Assembly (NCBI RefSeq): GCF_016902535.1
Contig: NZ_JACSNY010000016.1
Coordinates: 1-41,775 of the forward strand
Direction: 5' to 3'
DNA length: 41,775 nucleotides
Origin: Anaerotignum lactatifermentans
GTDB lineage: Bacteria > Bacillota > Clostridia > Lachnospirales > Anaerotignaceae
Positions 30,677-40,522 of this stretch are shown here, piece after piece; the first letter of the stretch is position 1; every line of letters starts with the position of its first letter. A program made the translations under genes and the position numbers. Under the pieces are notes generated by a model that was not told where the DNA came from, made no database searches, and saw only the letters and a list, made by a program, of their open reading frames with translations.

Positions 30677-30740
30677 GCCGCCGCAGAATCAATTTTTTTT
30701 GAAAAATTTCGTTTTTTCCCTTCCCTAACGGCTGTAATTT

Positions 30741-30749
30741 TGATACAAT
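30741..30749 (+). promoter_or_regulatory. Extended -10 promoter of the membrane-anchored hypothetical
   Basis: TGATACAAT, a TGn extended -10, lies 60 bp before the GTG start at 30810. No good -35 is visible. Confidence 0.45.
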
Positions 30750-30809
30750 AAAGAAACGTGAGAAAACAAAAAACGGGTTTCGTTTTTTAATTGCAAGGAG
30801 GAATTACTC

Positions 30810-31271
30810 GTGAATCCATCGGATATCATCATCATTGTCGCTATTATTGTCGTTGCCGTTCTGGCGGGACTTTACTATCTCAACAAAAAGAGCATGCGCC
30901 GCATGATCCAGGCACAGGACTTCATCGATCAGAACCGCATGACAGTACAGATCTTCGTCATCGACAAAAAACAGGAGAAACCCTCTCCCACCAATCTGCC
31001 CAAATCGGTATATGAGCAGATGCCCAAATCCACCAGAATGCGGAAAGCCAATCTGGTCAAGGCAAAGGTAGGTCCTCAGATCGTGACACTGATGTGTGAT
31101 AAGCCTGTGTTTGACGTACTGCCTGTAAAAAAGAGCATTAAAGTAGATCTGGCCGGTATGTATATCATTACCGTAACCGGCATGAATCTGGCGGATAAGA
31201 AGAAAAAGACATTTACAGAGAAAATTTCCGCCAGCGTCAGCCGCACCATGGAAAAACAGTCCAAAAAATAA
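30810..31271 (+). CDS. Membrane-anchored hypothetical protein
   Basis: A 153-residue protein with one N-terminal membrane helix (residues 5-25, IIIIVAIIVVAVLAGLYYL) followed by a basic, cytosolic-looking domain by the positive-inside rule (NKKSMRRMIQAQ after the helix). The body is beta-rich (TVQIFVIDKKQ; KAKVGPQIVTLMCDKPVFDVLPVKKSIKVDLAGMYIITVTG) and the tail is Lys/Ser-rich. The start is GTG with AAGGAGG at about 8 bases. Monocistronic with its own terminator. No family recognised; function unknown. Confidence 0.85.
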   Translation: MNPSDIIIIVAIIVVAVLAGLYYLNKKSMRRMIQAQDFIDQNRMTVQIFVIDKKQEKPSPTNLPKSVYEQMPKSTRMRKANLVKAKVGPQIVTLMCDKPVFDVLPVKKSIKVDLAGMYIITVTGMNLADKKKKTFTEKISASVSRTMEKQSKK

Positions 31272-31278
31272 AAACCCA

Positions 31279-31311
31279 TCCGGAAGCCAAAGACTTCCGG
31301 ATATTTTTTTA
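31279..31311 (+). terminator. Intrinsic terminator of the membrane-anchored hypothetical
   Basis: ATCCGGAAG (31279-31287) pairs perfectly with CTTCCGGAT (31295-31303), followed by ATTTTTTT. Confidence 0.9.
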
Positions 31312-31361
31312 TCCATTTAAAAGGGCCATGCGGCAGCCCTCAGAAAAAATACCGCTCCAAT

Positions 31362-31403
31362 AAAAAAGCTGAAATCTTTGCGGTACAAAGATTTCAGCTT
31401 TTT
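31362..31403. terminator. Bidirectional terminator of the activase fusion gene
   Basis: AAAAAGCTGAAATCTTTG and CAAAGATTTCAGCTTTTT form an 18-bp perfect stem with a 5-base loop, ending in T-runs on both strands. It lies 58 bp beyond the stop codon. Confidence 0.9.
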
Positions 31404-31461
31404 GTTTTCTCAGGAAGATGCCCTTAAAGCAGCTTCTTTTTTTCTTTTGATTTCCTGTCTC

Positions 31462-34400
31462 TTAAGATACACGGAAGGCCGCTTTTGTTACCGTATGCTG
31501 CTGTTTCGGCACTTCTGTCTTGCCAGCCGCCAGATTCTTTTCGGCGGAGGACAGCATCAGTTTGATACGGTTGAGCTGATTAACTTCGCTGGCGCCGGGA
31601 TCGTAGTCGATGGCTACGATATTGGAAATAGGATACTGTTTGCGCAGTTCCTTGATAACGCCTTTGCCCACAACGTGGTTAGGCAGACAGCCGAAGGGCT
31701 GTGTGCAGACGATATTGGGCACACCACTGTGGATCAGCTCAATCATTTCCGCTGTCAGGAACCAGCCCTCGCCGGTCTGGTTGCACAGGGATACCACTTT
31801 CTTCGCATATTCGCCCAGTGTGCGGATATCCTCGGGACGGTCGAAGCGTTTGCTCTTATCCAGAGCCTTCATCAAAGGCTTCTGGTACCATTCGATGACT
31901 TTCGCCAGTACATTGGCGATCATTCTGCCTTTTCTGGTGCCGCCCAGGTATCTTTCCTTCTGGGTCGCGTTGTAGCAGCAGTACAGACCGAAGGTCAACA
32001 GATCAGGCACAACGGCCTCGGCGCCTTCTCTTTCCAGCAGGTTCACCAGATCGTTGTTGGCGGTGGGATGGAATTTTACCAGAATCTCACCAACGACGCC
32101 GACACGAGGCTTCTTCATATCCTCGTAGATCTCCAGGTTCTCAAAATCCCGGATGATCCCGGCAACGTTGCGGCAGAAGGTCTTTCTGTCGGCACGGAGG
32201 ATGTCTTTCTTTACTTTTTCATTCCATTTCTCATAGAGGGCATTGGCGGAGCCTTCTACCTTTTCATAAGGACGGGTACGGTACAGCACACGCATGAAGG
32301 TATCACCATATACCAGTGCCTGCATAGCTCTGTGGAGCAGGCCGGGCTCGTATTTGAAGCCGGGGTTTTTCTCCAGGCCCGCAGGGTTGATGGAGATAAC
32401 GGGAATATTGGGCATCCCGGCATTGGCCAGCGCCTTACGGATGAAGGCGATATAGTTGGTGGCACGGCAGCCGCCGCCTGTCTGAGAAATCAGCAGGGCT
32501 GTACGGTTCAGGTCGTAATTGCCGGATAACAGGCCGTTCATCAGCTGCCCAATGGTAATCAGGGCAGGATAGCAGGCATCGTTGTTGACATATTTCAGGC
32601 CGGCGTCGATGGCGTCTTTGTCCATGGCCGCCATGATCTCCAGGTTATAGCCGCATTTGCGGAAAGCGGGCTCCAGAATGTCGAAATGGATGGGAGACAT
32701 CTGGGGGCAGAGGATGGTGTAATCCTTGCGCATCTCTTTGGTAAAGAGCACTCTCTTCAAAGAAGCATCGCCTTTTTTCAGTTCGACTTTCTTTTCCTTT
32801 CTGTCCTCCATAGCGGCGATCAGGGAACGGATACGGATTCTGGCCGCACCCAGGTTATTTACCTCGTCGATCTTCAAAGCGGTATAGATCTTGCCTGCCG
32901 CTGTCAGGATGGCTTTTACCTCGTCTGTGGTTACGGCATCCAGACCGCAGCCAAAGGAGTTCAGCTGTACATATTCGATATTTTCCTGTTTCTTTACGAA
33001 AGCAGCCGCTTCGTACAGACGGGAGTGGTATGTCCACTGGTCACGTACTACCGTAGGACGTTCCAGATGACCCATATGGGCTACACTGTCCTCTGTCAGT
33101 ACGGCGATATGGTAGCCGGCGATCAGTTCGGGAATACCGTGGTTGATTTCCGGGTCCACATGGTAAGGTCTGCCGCCCAGAACAATACCGGTCATGTTAT
33201 TGTCTTTCAGGTATTTTACGGTTTCCTCACCTTTTTTGCGCATATCCTGACGGAAGTGATCCCATTCTTCCCAGCCGGCTTCTACCGCTGCCTTGATTTC
33301 CTTGGCGTCGCAGCCCATGGGAACGAATTCATCGGTCATACGCTTGATGACAGTCTCGATCTTATCCAGAGACAGGAAGGGATTCATGAAAGGAATATTC
33401 TTTTCCTTCAGATCTTCCACATTGTTTTTGATATTTTCGTTATAGGAAGCAACGATGGGGCAATTATAGTTGTTGTCCGCCGCGCTGCTGTCCCGTCTTT
33501 CGTAAACGATGCCGGGATAGAAAATAAAGTCTACGCCCTGCTCGATCAGATACATAATATGGCCATGAACCAGTTTCGCAGGATAGCAAACGGATTCACT
33601 GGGGATGGATTCCATGCCCTTTTCAAAGATGGCCTTTGTGGAATAAGGGGAAAGCACCACTCTGTAACCCAGCTTTGTGAAGAAAGTGAACCAGAAAGGA
33701 TAATCCTCCCACATATTCAGTACACGGGGGATACCCACAGTGCCTCTGGTGGCCGTTTCCGCCGTCAAAGGCTCGTAGTCAAAGAGTCTGTGACGTTTGT
33801 ATTCATACAGGTTGGGTGCGGGATTTTCGATCTTATCCTTGCCCAGACCTCTTTCGCAGCGGTTGCCGGTGATGAATCTTCTGCCGCCGCTGAAACGGTT
33901 GATGGTCAACAGGCAGTGGTTGGTGCAGCCCTGGCATCTTGCCATGGAGGACTGAATTTCCAGTGCGTTCATTTCTTCTCTGGAAACCAGTGTGGTCTGG
34001 TAACCGGCCGCGTATTTATCTCTGGCGATCAAGCCGGCGCCGAAAGCGCCCATGATGCCGGCGATATCGGGACGAACGGCCTCTCTGCCGCTGATCATTT
34101 CAAAGCTCTTCAATACAGCGTCGTTATAGAAGGTACCGCCCTGTACGACCATGGATTTGCCCATAGCCTTGGGGTCCGCGATCTTGATTACTTTTAACAG
34201 CGCGTTTTTGATAACGGAATATGCCAGACCAGCGGAAATATCCGATACATCAGCGCCTTCCTTCTGGGCCTGTTTTACACGGGAATTCATAAATACGGTA
34301 CATCTGGAGCCCAGGTCAATGGGTGCTTTCGCAAAGAGCGCGATCTTGGCAAAATCCGCCACCGTATAATTCAGGGATTTGGCAAAGGTCTCGATGAAGG

Positions 34401-35763
34401 AACCGCAGCCGGAGGAGCAAGCCTCGTTCAGCAGGACGCTGTCGATAACGCCGTCCTTGATGCGGATACACTTCATATCCTGACCGCCGATATCCAGAAT
34501 AAAGTCTACATCGGGCTTGAAGAACTGGGCTGCCTTATAATGGGCTACGGTTTCGATATAGCCCAGGTCGATCATCAGCGCTTCTTTAATCAGGCCTTCG
34601 CCGTAACCGGTTACGCAGGAATTGCGGATGGTTACGCCTTCGGGCATCATATCATACATTTCGTTCAGGCTCTGCATTACTACCTTCAGGGGATTGCCTT
34701 CGTTGCCCGCATAGAAGGAGTAGAGCAGATCGCCTTTGTCGCTGACCAGCGCCACTTTTGTGGTGGTAGAACCAGCGTCAATGCCCAGGAACGCGTCGCC
34801 GGAATATGTAGAAAGAGGTACTCTTTTTACTTTATCCTTGCCGTGACGTTTCTGGAAGGCATCGTATTCTTCCGCATTGGCGAAAAGAGGCTCCAGTCTC
34901 TGTACTTCCATCTGCAGCTCCGCGCCCTGATCCAGCAGACGCAGCAGCGTATCGAAATCCAGTTCCGCCTCGCCTTTATTGGAAACCGCGGTGCCGTATG
35001 CGGCAAACAGATGGGAATGATCCGGCAGAATGGCCGTTTCGTCTGTCAAATGCAGTGTTTCAATAAAACGCTGGCGCAGTTCGGAAAGGAAATGCAGCGG
35101 GCCGCCCAAAAAGGCCACATGGCCGCGAATGGGCTTGCCGCAGGCAAGACCCGCGATGGTCTGATTGACAACCGCCTGGAAAATGGAGGCCGCCAGGTCT
35201 TCCTTCTTTGCGCCGTCATTGATGAGGGGCTGGATATCGGTTTTTGCAAATACGCCACAGCGGGAAGCGATGGGATAAATCACCTCATGTCCCTTAGCGT
35301 ACTCATTCAGACCGGTAGCATCTGTATGCAGCAGGCTGGCCATCTGGTCGATGAAAGAACCGGTACCGCCGGCACAAACGCCGTTCATACGCTGTTCCAC
35401 GTTGCCGCCGGAGAAATAGATGATCTTGGCATCCTCGCCGCCTAGCTCAATGGCAACGTCTGTCTGGGGCGCTACTACTTCAATGGCGTTGGCTGTGGCT
35501 ACAACCTCCTGAATAAAGTCCACGCCTACGGCCTTTGCCAGCGCAACGCCGCCGCTGCCGGTAATCATCGTGGAGAAAGAGCAGAAGCCCAGTTCTTTTT
35601 TGGCTTCCGCCAGAATTTCCTTTACGGTTTTCTTAATTTCGGAAAAATGGCGGCGATACCGGTTAAATACCATTTCATTGGCCTCATTTACCAAAACCAC
35701 CTTTACGGTCGTAGAGCCAATATCAATCCCCATTTTATAACACTGTTCCTGATTCTTATGCAC
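31462..35763 (-). CDS. Giant acyl-CoA dehydratase activase / dehydratase-like fusion protein
   Basis: A 1433-residue protein. Two BadF/HgdC-type ATPase domains come first: [12 protein letters not shown] at about residue 12 and [14 protein letters not shown] at about 324. Each carries the two Cys expected to bind a [4Fe-4S] cluster (GVCAGGTG and [14 protein letters not shown] and SRCTVF), so one chain mimics the HgdC dimer. A DUF2229 region (from about 676, [15 protein letters not shown]...[17 protein letters not shown]) and a 2-hydroxyacyl-CoA-dehydratase D-component-like region (from about 1010, [13 protein letters not shown]...[15 protein letters not shown]) follow. The GTG at 35763 (GGAGGTG 6 bases upstream) overlaps the tetR stop by 8 bases. 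Family known, substrate unknown. Confidence 0.93.
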   Translation of the reverse strand: MHKNQEQCYKMGIDIGSTTVKVVLVNEANEMVFNRYRRHFSEIKKTVKEILAEAKKELGFCSFSTMITGSGGVALAKAVGVDFIQEVVATANAIEVVAPQTDVAIELGGEDAKIIYFSGGNVEQRMNGVCAGGTGSFIDQMASLLHTDATGLNEYAKGHEVIYPIASRCGVFAKTDIQPLINDGAKKEDLAASIFQAVVNQTIAGLACGKPIRGHVAFLGGPLHFLSELRQRFIETLHLTDETAILPDHSHLFAAYGTAVSNKGEAELDFDTLLRLLDQGAELQMEVQRLEPLFANAEEYDAFQKRHGKDKVKRVPLSTYSGDAFLGIDAGSTTTKVALVSDKGDLLYSFYAGNEGNPLKVVMQSLNEMYDMMPEGVTIRNSCVTGYGEGLIKEALMIDLGYIETVAHYKAAQFFKPDVDFILDIGGQDMKCIRIKDGVIDSVLLNEACSSGCGSFIETFAKSLNYTVADFAKIALFAKAPIDLGSRCTVFMNSRVKQAQKEGADVSDISAGLAYSVIKNALLKVIKIADPKAMGKSMVVQGGTFYNDAVLKSFEMISGREAVRPDIAGIMGAFGAGLIARDKYAAGYQTTLVSREEMNALEIQSSMARCQGCTNHCLLTINRFSGGRRFITGNRCERGLGKDKIENPAPNLYEYKRHRLFDYEPLTAETATRGTVGIPRVLNMWEDYPFWFTFFTKLGYRVVLSPYSTKAIFEKGMESIPSESVCYPAKLVHGHIMYLIEQGVDFIFYPGIVYERRDSSAADNNYNCPIVASYNENIKNNVEDLKEKNIPFMNPFLSLDKIETVIKRMTDEFVPMGCDAKEIKAAVEAGWEEWDHFRQDMRKKGEETVKYLKDNNMTGIVLGGRPYHVDPEINHGIPELIAGYHIAVLTEDSVAHMGHLERPTVVRDQWTYHSRLYEAAAFVKKQENIEYVQLNSFGCGLDAVTTDEVKAILTAAGKIYTALKIDEVNNLGAARIRIRSLIAAMEDRKEKKVELKKGDASLKRVLFTKEMRKDYTILCPQMSPIHFDILEPAFRKCGYNLEIMAAMDKDAIDAGLKYVNNDACYPALITIGQLMNGLLSGNYDLNRTALLISQTGGGCRATNYIAFIRKALANAGMPNIPVISINPAGLEKNPGFKYEPGLLHRAMQALVYGDTFMRVLYRTRPYEKVEGSANALYEKWNEKVKKDILRADRKTFCRNVAGIIRDFENLEIYEDMKKPRVGVVGEILVKFHPTANNDLVNLLEREGAEAVVPDLLTFGLYCCYNATQKERYLGGTRKGRMIANVLAKVIEWYQKPLMKALDKSKRFDRPEDIRTLGEYAKKVVSLCNQTGEGWFLTAEMIELIHSGVPNIVCTQPFGCLPNHVVGKGVIKELRKQYPISNIVAIDYDPGASEVNQLNRIKLMLSSAEKNLAAGKTEVPKQQHTVTKAAFRVS

Positions 35764-36412
35764 TCTCAACACCTCCATCCAGATAAGGCCCGTAGGCTTC
35801 CTGACCTACCAGATCCTTCCACATCTGTTTTTCCATATATCTGTATTTTTCTTCGTCGTCTATTTTATCGTCCAGCACCTTCAGTGCCAGAATCCCGTCC
35901 TGCATGGCCAGGGTCATTACAATGCAGCTGTCCAGATTCGCATCGGCCGGAATCTCTTTTCTTTCCTTGCCCCGTTCCAGAATCCGCCGCAAACAGAGTT
36001 CCCGTTTTCTGGTATTCTCCGCGAAGTAGTGTTCTACTTCCTCGTATTTTTTCATGCCTTCATACAGCAGGAAATAAAAATCTCGAAAGGCAATATCCAT
36101 GCCCGCGTATTCCTGATAGGCTTTGAACCGCTGGGGAGCGAAAAAACCTTCCCACAGCAGCGTTCTGGTGGACATATCCACCCGTTTATTTTCCCAAACC
36201 TGTTCCATCCGCTCGATGGGACACAGATAATATGGCTTCAAATACCGGTCAATGACCTTCAGCACCAGGTCCTCCCGGCTTTTGAAGCAATAATAAAAGC
36301 CGCCTTTGGTGGCGCCGGCTTCCCGAATAATTTCATTGGTAGAGATATCGGAAAACCCCTTGCCCAAAAACAGCCGAAATGCCGTCTGCAAGATATTCTG
36401 TTCCGTTTTCAT
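35756..36412 (-). CDS. TetR family regulator of the activase fusion gene
   Basis: A 218-residue TetR/AcrR repressor. The DNA-binding domain (residues 1-48) is [55 protein letters not shown], with recognition helix TKGGFYYCF. The ligand domain is helical and ends near [13 protein letters not shown]. It is translationally coupled to the giant fusion gene. TAAAGGAGGG precedes the ATG. A palindromic operator sits just downstream of its -10, so it probably represses itself and the fusion gene. A CoA-linked or aromatic acid ligand would be an inference. Confidence 0.94.
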   Translation of the reverse strand: MKTEQNILQTAFRLFLGKGFSDISTNEIIREAGATKGGFYYCFKSREDLVLKVIDRYLKPYYLCPIERMEQVWENKRVDMSTRTLLWEGFFAPQRFKAYQEYAGMDIAFRDFYFLLYEGMKKYEEVEHYFAENTRKRELCLRRILERGKERKEIPADANLDSCIVMTLAMQDGILALKVLDDKIDDEEKYRYMEKQMWKDLVGQEAYGPYLDGGVESA

Positions 36413-36439
36413 GTTATCCCTCCTTTAGACAAAAACATA

Positions 36440-36455
36440 CAGACCAGTCGGTCTG
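36440..36455. promoter_or_regulatory. TetR operator
   Basis: CAGACC-AGTC-GGTCTG, perfect 6-bp arms with a 4-bp spacer; the inner GACCAGTCGGTC is typical of TetR-family sites. It begins about 10 bp downstream of the -10 box of the tetR promoter, over the transcription start. Confidence 0.8.
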
Positions 36456-36465
36456 ATTCGTTATC

Positions 36466-36495
36466 ATTATATGCCATTCTGCCATAAATTTTCAA
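36466..36495 (-). promoter_or_regulatory. Sigma-A promoter of tetR-activase operon
   Basis: Minus strand TTGAAA (36495-36490), 18-bp spacer, perfect TATAAT (36471-36466). Confidence 0.8.
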
Positions 36496-36617
36496 TTAAA
36501 AAACCGCTAAAAAAGTGTTAAGAATGCCTTTATATCAAGGTTTTTGTTTCCTGCTTCCCCATTTTTCTGAAAATTTTTCCCTATCTGGAAAACTTTCCCC
36601 GCCCGATTTTCGACAAC

Positions 36618-36659
36618 AAAAAAAGATGCATTTTCCGTTTTTTCCGAAAAATACATCTG
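36618..36659 (-). terminator. Terminator of the tmk-rsmI cluster
   Basis: On the minus strand AGATGTATTTTTCGG pairs with CGGAAAATGCATCT around an A-run, followed by seven T residues, 10 bp after the stop codon of the membrane protein. Confidence 0.75.
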
Positions 36660-36668
36660 ATTTTGCGC

Positions 36669-37037
36669 TTAGATTCTGCGCATATCCTGTATCTTGTTCA
36701 GCTGATGGGCAATGATCTGTGTCTGGGTACGAATGCAGACCATTTGAATCCGGTTCATGCCCACCAGCTCTCCTTCAATGATGTTTTCCTGGGTCGTGAC
36801 GATGCGGACCCGGGTCCCCCGCTGAAAAAGATCGCCGTGAAAGGATACCGTTTCAATGGGAAACATTTCCCGGCACCGCTCCATGACCCGCATCATATCC
36901 ACCTCGCCGAAGGTCCGGCGGTTCTTCCGGCTTTTGGCGAAGGCGATCCATTTTTCCACCAGCGCCCAGACCACATAGGCCACAATGGCGCAGAAAAGGA
37001 TCTGCTTCCAGCCTGTTGTCATTATGCTTTCCCACAT
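36669..37037 (-). CDS. Small membrane-anchored hypothetical protein after rsmI
   Basis: A 122-residue protein with one N-terminal membrane helix (about 9-30, GWKQILFCAIVAYVVWALVEKW) and a basic cytosolic linker (FAKSRKNRR). A short helix-rich part (FGEVDMMRVMERCREMF) leads into a beta-rich C-terminal domain (HGDLFQRGTRVRIVTTQENIIEGELVGMNRIQMVCIRTQTQIIAHQLNKIQDM) that looks like a small SH3- or Sm-like barrel. AGGTG lies 7 bases before the ATG, which overlaps the end of rsmI by 16 bases, so it is the last gene of the cluster. Function unknown. Confidence 0.8.
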   Translation of the reverse strand: MWESIMTTGWKQILFCAIVAYVVWALVEKWIAFAKSRKNRRTFGEVDMMRVMERCREMFPIETVSFHGDLFQRGTRVRIVTTQENIIEGELVGMNRIQMVCIRTQTQIIAHQLNKIQDMRRI

Positions 37038-37900
37038 GGCGAAACACCTGCCTTTCCGTCCTTATGGAGATACTGATAGATCTCCCGCTTGGGCACGCCT
37101 CTGTCCTTCGCCACCTGTTTCATGGCTTCCTTCTCGCTCATGCCCTGATCCAGATAGCGGCGCATATGCTCCTCCACGGAAATCTTCGCCCAGCTTTCCG
37201 CCTCCGCCTGACGCTGGGCCTCCAGAGAATAGCCCTCATAGACCAGCACAAACTCGCCTTTGGGCGGCTGTCCGTCAAAAGAAGCCCGCACCTGTGCCGC
37301 CGTACCCCGGCGAACCTCCTCAAATTTCTTTGTCAGCTCCCGCAGGGCCGCCATCGGCCGTTCTCCGCCGAAAATTTCTTCCAGCTCCGCCAGCGTATCC
37401 AGCAGACGGTGAGGGGCTTCATAGAATATCATGGTACGGTGTTCCTTTTCCAGGGCCGCCAGTACGGCACGACGCTCTTTTTTCTCCGCCGGCAGAAAGC
37501 CCTCGAACACAAATCGTCTCGTATCCAGCCCCGACAGTACCAGCGCCGTCACTGCCGCCGAAGCGCCGGGAACAACCGTCACGGGAATCCGCGCCTCGTA
37601 GCACAGCCGCACCAGATCGGCGCCGGGATCGGAAATGCCGGGCATCCCCGCGTCGCTGACCAGCGCGATGGTCTCTCCCTTTTGGAGACGCTCAATCAGC
37701 TGTGGCCCCTTAGCGCCTTTATTATGCTCATGATAGCTAATCATGGGTGTTTTGATTTCAAAATGATTCAACAGCTTCAGTGTATTGCGGGTATCCTCCG
37801 CCGCGATCACGTCCGCCTCTTTTAATATCCGCAGCACCCGCAGAGTCATATCTTCCAGATTCCCAATGGGTGTGGCGCACAAATATAATGTTCCAGCCAT
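37022..37900 (-). CDS. rsmI: 16S rRNA (cytidine1402-2'-O)-methyltransferase
   Basis: A 292-residue tetrapyrrole-methylase-fold enzyme. Seen: LYLCATPIGNLEDMTLRVLRILKEADVIAAEDTRNTLKLLNHF (residues 5-48), ISYHEHNKGAKGPQLIERLQKGETIALVSDAGMPGISDPGADLV (about 52-95), VVPGASAAVTALVLSGLDTRRFVFEGFLP and MIFYEAPHRLLDTLAEL. The ATG at 37900 is one base from the trmN6-like stop codon; a longer start at 37921 would lie inside that gene. The C-terminal extra HTH_65-like part (SEKEAMKQVAKDRGVPKREIYQYLHK) is usual in this family. Confidence 0.96.
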   Translation of the reverse strand: MAGTLYLCATPIGNLEDMTLRVLRILKEADVIAAEDTRNTLKLLNHFEIKTPMISYHEHNKGAKGPQLIERLQKGETIALVSDAGMPGISDPGADLVRLCYEARIPVTVVPGASAAVTALVLSGLDTRRFVFEGFLPAEKKERRAVLAALEKEHRTMIFYEAPHRLLDTLAELEEIFGGERPMAALRELTKKFEEVRRGTAAQVRASFDGQPPKGEFVLVYEGYSLEAQRQAEAESWAKISVEEHMRRYLDQGMSEKEAMKQVAKDRGVPKREIYQYLHKDGKAGVSPCGKA

Positions 37901-37901
37901 A

Positions 37902-38657
37902 TTATGCCTGTCCCTCTCCATAATATATGTCGTAAATCTCCTGGGTATACTTTCCCGCCTCTTCGTAGATCACCAGAGGCGCTTCTACTTTAATCATGGG
38001 TCTGCCGCCTCGGCCCGCTTCCACCAGTACCATCACCGGCGGCTTGTCCACATAGGAATGGACGAAGCGCAGGCGTTTCGGCTCCAGCCGGTACTGTCTT
38101 AAAAGCACCAGAATATCTGTCAGCCGATGGGGGCGATGGACCATGTAAAATCTGCCGCCGGGGCGCAGCACCTTGGCCGCCTGACTGACCACATCCTCCA
38201 GCGTACAGAGAATCTCATGCCGGGCGATGGCCTTGGGCCCGGAAGGATTTTGCAGACCGCCGCCCTCGTTCATATAAGGCGGGTTGGAAGTGACCACATC
38301 AAACACAGAGCCGCCGAACAATGCCGCCGCTTCCTTGATGTCTCCCTCCACAATATCCACTTTCTCCTCCAGCTCGTTGAGAGCCACACTGCGTCTGGCC
38401 ATCTCCGCGCTTTCCGTCTGGATCTCCAGCCCCGTAAAATGCTGTCCCGCCGTCCTGCCCTCCAGCAGGATGGGGATGATGCCGGTGCCGGTGCCCAGAT
38501 CCAGCGCCTTTTCTCCCTTTTTTACCCGGGCAAAGCCGCTGAGGATCACCGCATCCACCCCAAAGCAGAACCGTTTGGGGTCCTGTATGATATGGTAGCC
38601 CTTTCGGTGCAGGTCATCCACCCGCTCCCAGGGATTGATCTTTACATCAGTCCTCAT
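37902..38657 (-). CDS. TrmN6/YfiC-like SAM-dependent methyltransferase
   Basis: A 251-residue methyltransferase related to tRNA1(Val) A37 N6-methyltransferase (Bacillus YabB). Seen: QDPKRFCFGVDAVILSGFA (residues 25-43), SAM loop LDLGTGTGIIPILL (about 53-66), acidic LEIQTES, and catalytic NPPYM in VTSNPPYMNEGG (about 124-135). The gene overlaps ricT by 11 bases. The protein is normal in length. The exact tRNA target is inferred from the family. Confidence 0.92.
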   Translation of the reverse strand: MRTDVKINPWERVDDLHRKGYHIIQDPKRFCFGVDAVILSGFARVKKGEKALDLGTGTGIIPILLEGRTAGQHFTGLEIQTESAEMARRSVALNELEEKVDIVEGDIKEAAALFGGSVFDVVTSNPPYMNEGGGLQNPSGPKAIARHEILCTLEDVVSQAAKVLRPGGRFYMVHRPHRLTDILVLLRQYRLEPKRLRFVHSYVDKPPVMVLVEAGRGGRPMIKVEAPLVIYEEAGKYTQEIYDIYYGEGQA

Positions 38658-39519
38658 ATGCCTTCAGTTCCTCCGGTACCGGCTCATGCTTTCTCTTTTT
38701 CTTGGATTTGATGACCTTGATCTCATCCACATGGTAAAAAGCGATGGTCGGCGCGTCATTCTCTGTTTTGCGCACCGCCGCCTTCACCTGCTGCATCAGT
38801 ACATTGGTGGCCAGGATCTCCCCTGTGCCGTCCGGTGTGGAAATAATATCCCCCACATAAGGCAGCTTCCGGTTCAGCTCCTCATAGACCTCTTCCTCAT
38901 ATTTCAGGCAGCACATCAGTCTGCCGCAGATGCCGCTGATCTTAGTAGGATTCAGGGAAAGATTCTGCTCCTTTGCCATCTTGATGGATACTGGCTGAAA
39001 ATCCCCCAGAAAGGTAGCGCAGCACAGGGCACGGCCGCAGATGCCGATGCCATTGAGCATCTTCGCCTCGTCCCGGACGCCGATCTGCCGCAGCTCAATA
39101 CGCATACGGAATACCGCCGCCAGTTCCTTTACCAGTTCTCTGAAATCCACTCTGCCGTCAGAGGTAAAATAGAAAATCAGTTTATTTTTATCAAACGTAA
39201 TCTCCACATCCACCAGCTTCATATCCAGCCCCAGACGAGCGATTTTTTGCAGGCAGATGCGAAAGGCCTCTTCTTCTTTTTTCGCATTGGCCTCCATGGT
39301 TTTGGCGTCCTCTTCCGTCGCCGCCCGCAGCACTTTTTTCAAAGGAGGCACAATGCTGTCCTCCGCCACCATGGAATTTCCTTTAATAACCATTCCGTAT
39401 TCCACGCCTCTGGCCGTTTCCACAATGGCATACTGATCCCGTTCCAGCTTCAGGCCATCGGGATCGAAATAATACATTTTACCGGCTTTTTTAAACCGGA
39501 TACCTACAACTTCTATCAT
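38647..39519 (-). CDS. ricT: RicT/YaaT, PSP1-domain protein
   Basis: A 290-residue PSP1-domain protein. In Bacillus RicT forms a complex with RicA and RicF that binds [4Fe-4S] and works with RNase Y. Seen: MIEVVGIRFKKAGKMYYFDPD at the start, ELRQIGVRDEAKMLNGIGICGRALCC (about 149-174) and ISGICGRLMCCLKYE (about 201-215). The Cys in GICGRALCC and GICGRLMCC are the cluster-type ligands. It overlaps holB by 4 bases (ATGA). Confidence 0.95.
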   Translation of the reverse strand: MIEVVGIRFKKAGKMYYFDPDGLKLERDQYAIVETARGVEYGMVIKGNSMVAEDSIVPPLKKVLRAATEEDAKTMEANAKKEEEAFRICLQKIARLGLDMKLVDVEITFDKNKLIFYFTSDGRVDFRELVKELAAVFRMRIELRQIGVRDEAKMLNGIGICGRALCCATFLGDFQPVSIKMAKEQNLSLNPTKISGICGRLMCCLKYEEEVYEELNRKLPYVGDIISTPDGTGEILATNVLMQQVKAAVRKTENDAPTIAFYHVDEIKVIKSKKKRKHEPVPEELKAYED

Positions 39520-40505
39520 AATGTCTCGTTCTCCTTTAGTTTCATCAGCATGACTTCCAGAGTCAGCCGAAAATTTCCGTTGGCCGCCAGGGCCCGCCGG
39601 GCTTCCTCCACGGCGGCGGCGCCTTTGGCCAGAGCCGCCACAGAGCTTCCGGCGGCGGCAAAAAGTTCTCTCTGCTTATCCTGCTGGATCAGCTTCGATC
39701 CGTCCCCCAGCCGTTTCGCCACCAGAACATCCCGATACCACAGACTGATGATATCCAAAAACCGCAGATCGTTTTTGTACACTTCCCATTCTCTGGCCCA
39801 CAGCAGGACCTCCGACAAAGGCGCGCGGGGCAGCCGTTCCAGCTTGTCCAGAACCTCCTGACGCATGGCGGCAAAGCCCTCTTCCTCCATCAGAGACAGG
39901 GCACGGCCGATACTGCCCTGCGCATAGGCCGCCAGCACACCGGCCTTTTCTTGGGGAACCAGCTTCTTCCGGCACAGATAATCGGCCACCGTCTGTTCCG
40001 GCAAGGGCCGCAGCTTCAGTACCACCGTCCGGGAAAGCACCGTGGGCAGAAAATTCTCCAGCCGCTGGGCCAGCAGCAAAAACACAGCGTAAGCAGGCGG
40101 CTCCTCCAGTGTTTTCAGCAGCGCGTTCTGCGCCTGCACCGTCATGGTATCCGCCTGCTCCACAATATAGATCTTATAAGGATAACGGTACTGCTTCAGC
40201 TTTACATCCTCCAGAATCTGCTCCCGGATATCGTCTACCCCCAGCGTTTTTTTGGAGGGCCGTACCGTTACAATGTCCGGATGGCTTCCTACCAGAAACG
40301 CCCGGCAGCTGGAGCACTGGCCGCAGGGCTCCGTCTGTTGCGCCTCGCACTCCAGACACATGGCAAAGGTCCGGGCCAGCTGTCGTTTGCCCATGCCTTC
40401 CCCGCCCAAAAACAAATAGGCGTGAGAGGTCTTTTTCCGGCGCAGCGCACCCTGTAAATGCGCCACCAGTCCGGCGTTGCCGCAAATTTCCTCAAAGCGG
40501 TACAT
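39516..40505 (-). CDS. holB: DNA polymerase III delta' subunit
   Basis: A 329-residue clamp-loader subunit. The AAA+ core has FLGGEGMGKRQLA (about residues 32-44); Lys is kept, but the next residue is Arg rather than Thr/Ser, so ATP hydrolysis is unlikely, as usual for delta'. A zinc module follows (CLECEAQQTEPCGQCSSCRAF, about 50-70), then DTMTVQAQNALLKTLEEPPAYAVFLLLAQ and the arginine-finger motif LSRTVV. AAGGAG precedes the ATG. Housekeeping role in loading the sliding clamp. Confidence 0.94.
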   Translation of the reverse strand: MYRFEEICGNAGLVAHLQGALRRKKTSHAYLFLGGEGMGKRQLARTFAMCLECEAQQTEPCGQCSSCRAFLVGSHPDIVTVRPSKKTLGVDDIREQILEDVKLKQYRYPYKIYIVEQADTMTVQAQNALLKTLEEPPAYAVFLLLAQRLENFLPTVLSRTVVLKLRPLPEQTVADYLCRKKLVPQEKAGVLAAYAQGSIGRALSLMEEEGFAAMRQEVLDKLERLPRAPLSEVLLWAREWEVYKNDLRFLDIISLWYRDVLVAKRLGDGSKLIQQDKQRELFAAAGSSVAALAKGAAAVEEARRALAANGNFRLTLEVMLMKLKENETL

Positions 40506-40522
40506 ACCAATGCTCCTTCGCC

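Noticed and set aside
32686-34197. A 503-codon plus-strand frame opposite the activase fusion
   Set aside because: Antisense to conserved domains, no ribosome binding site, no domain pattern.
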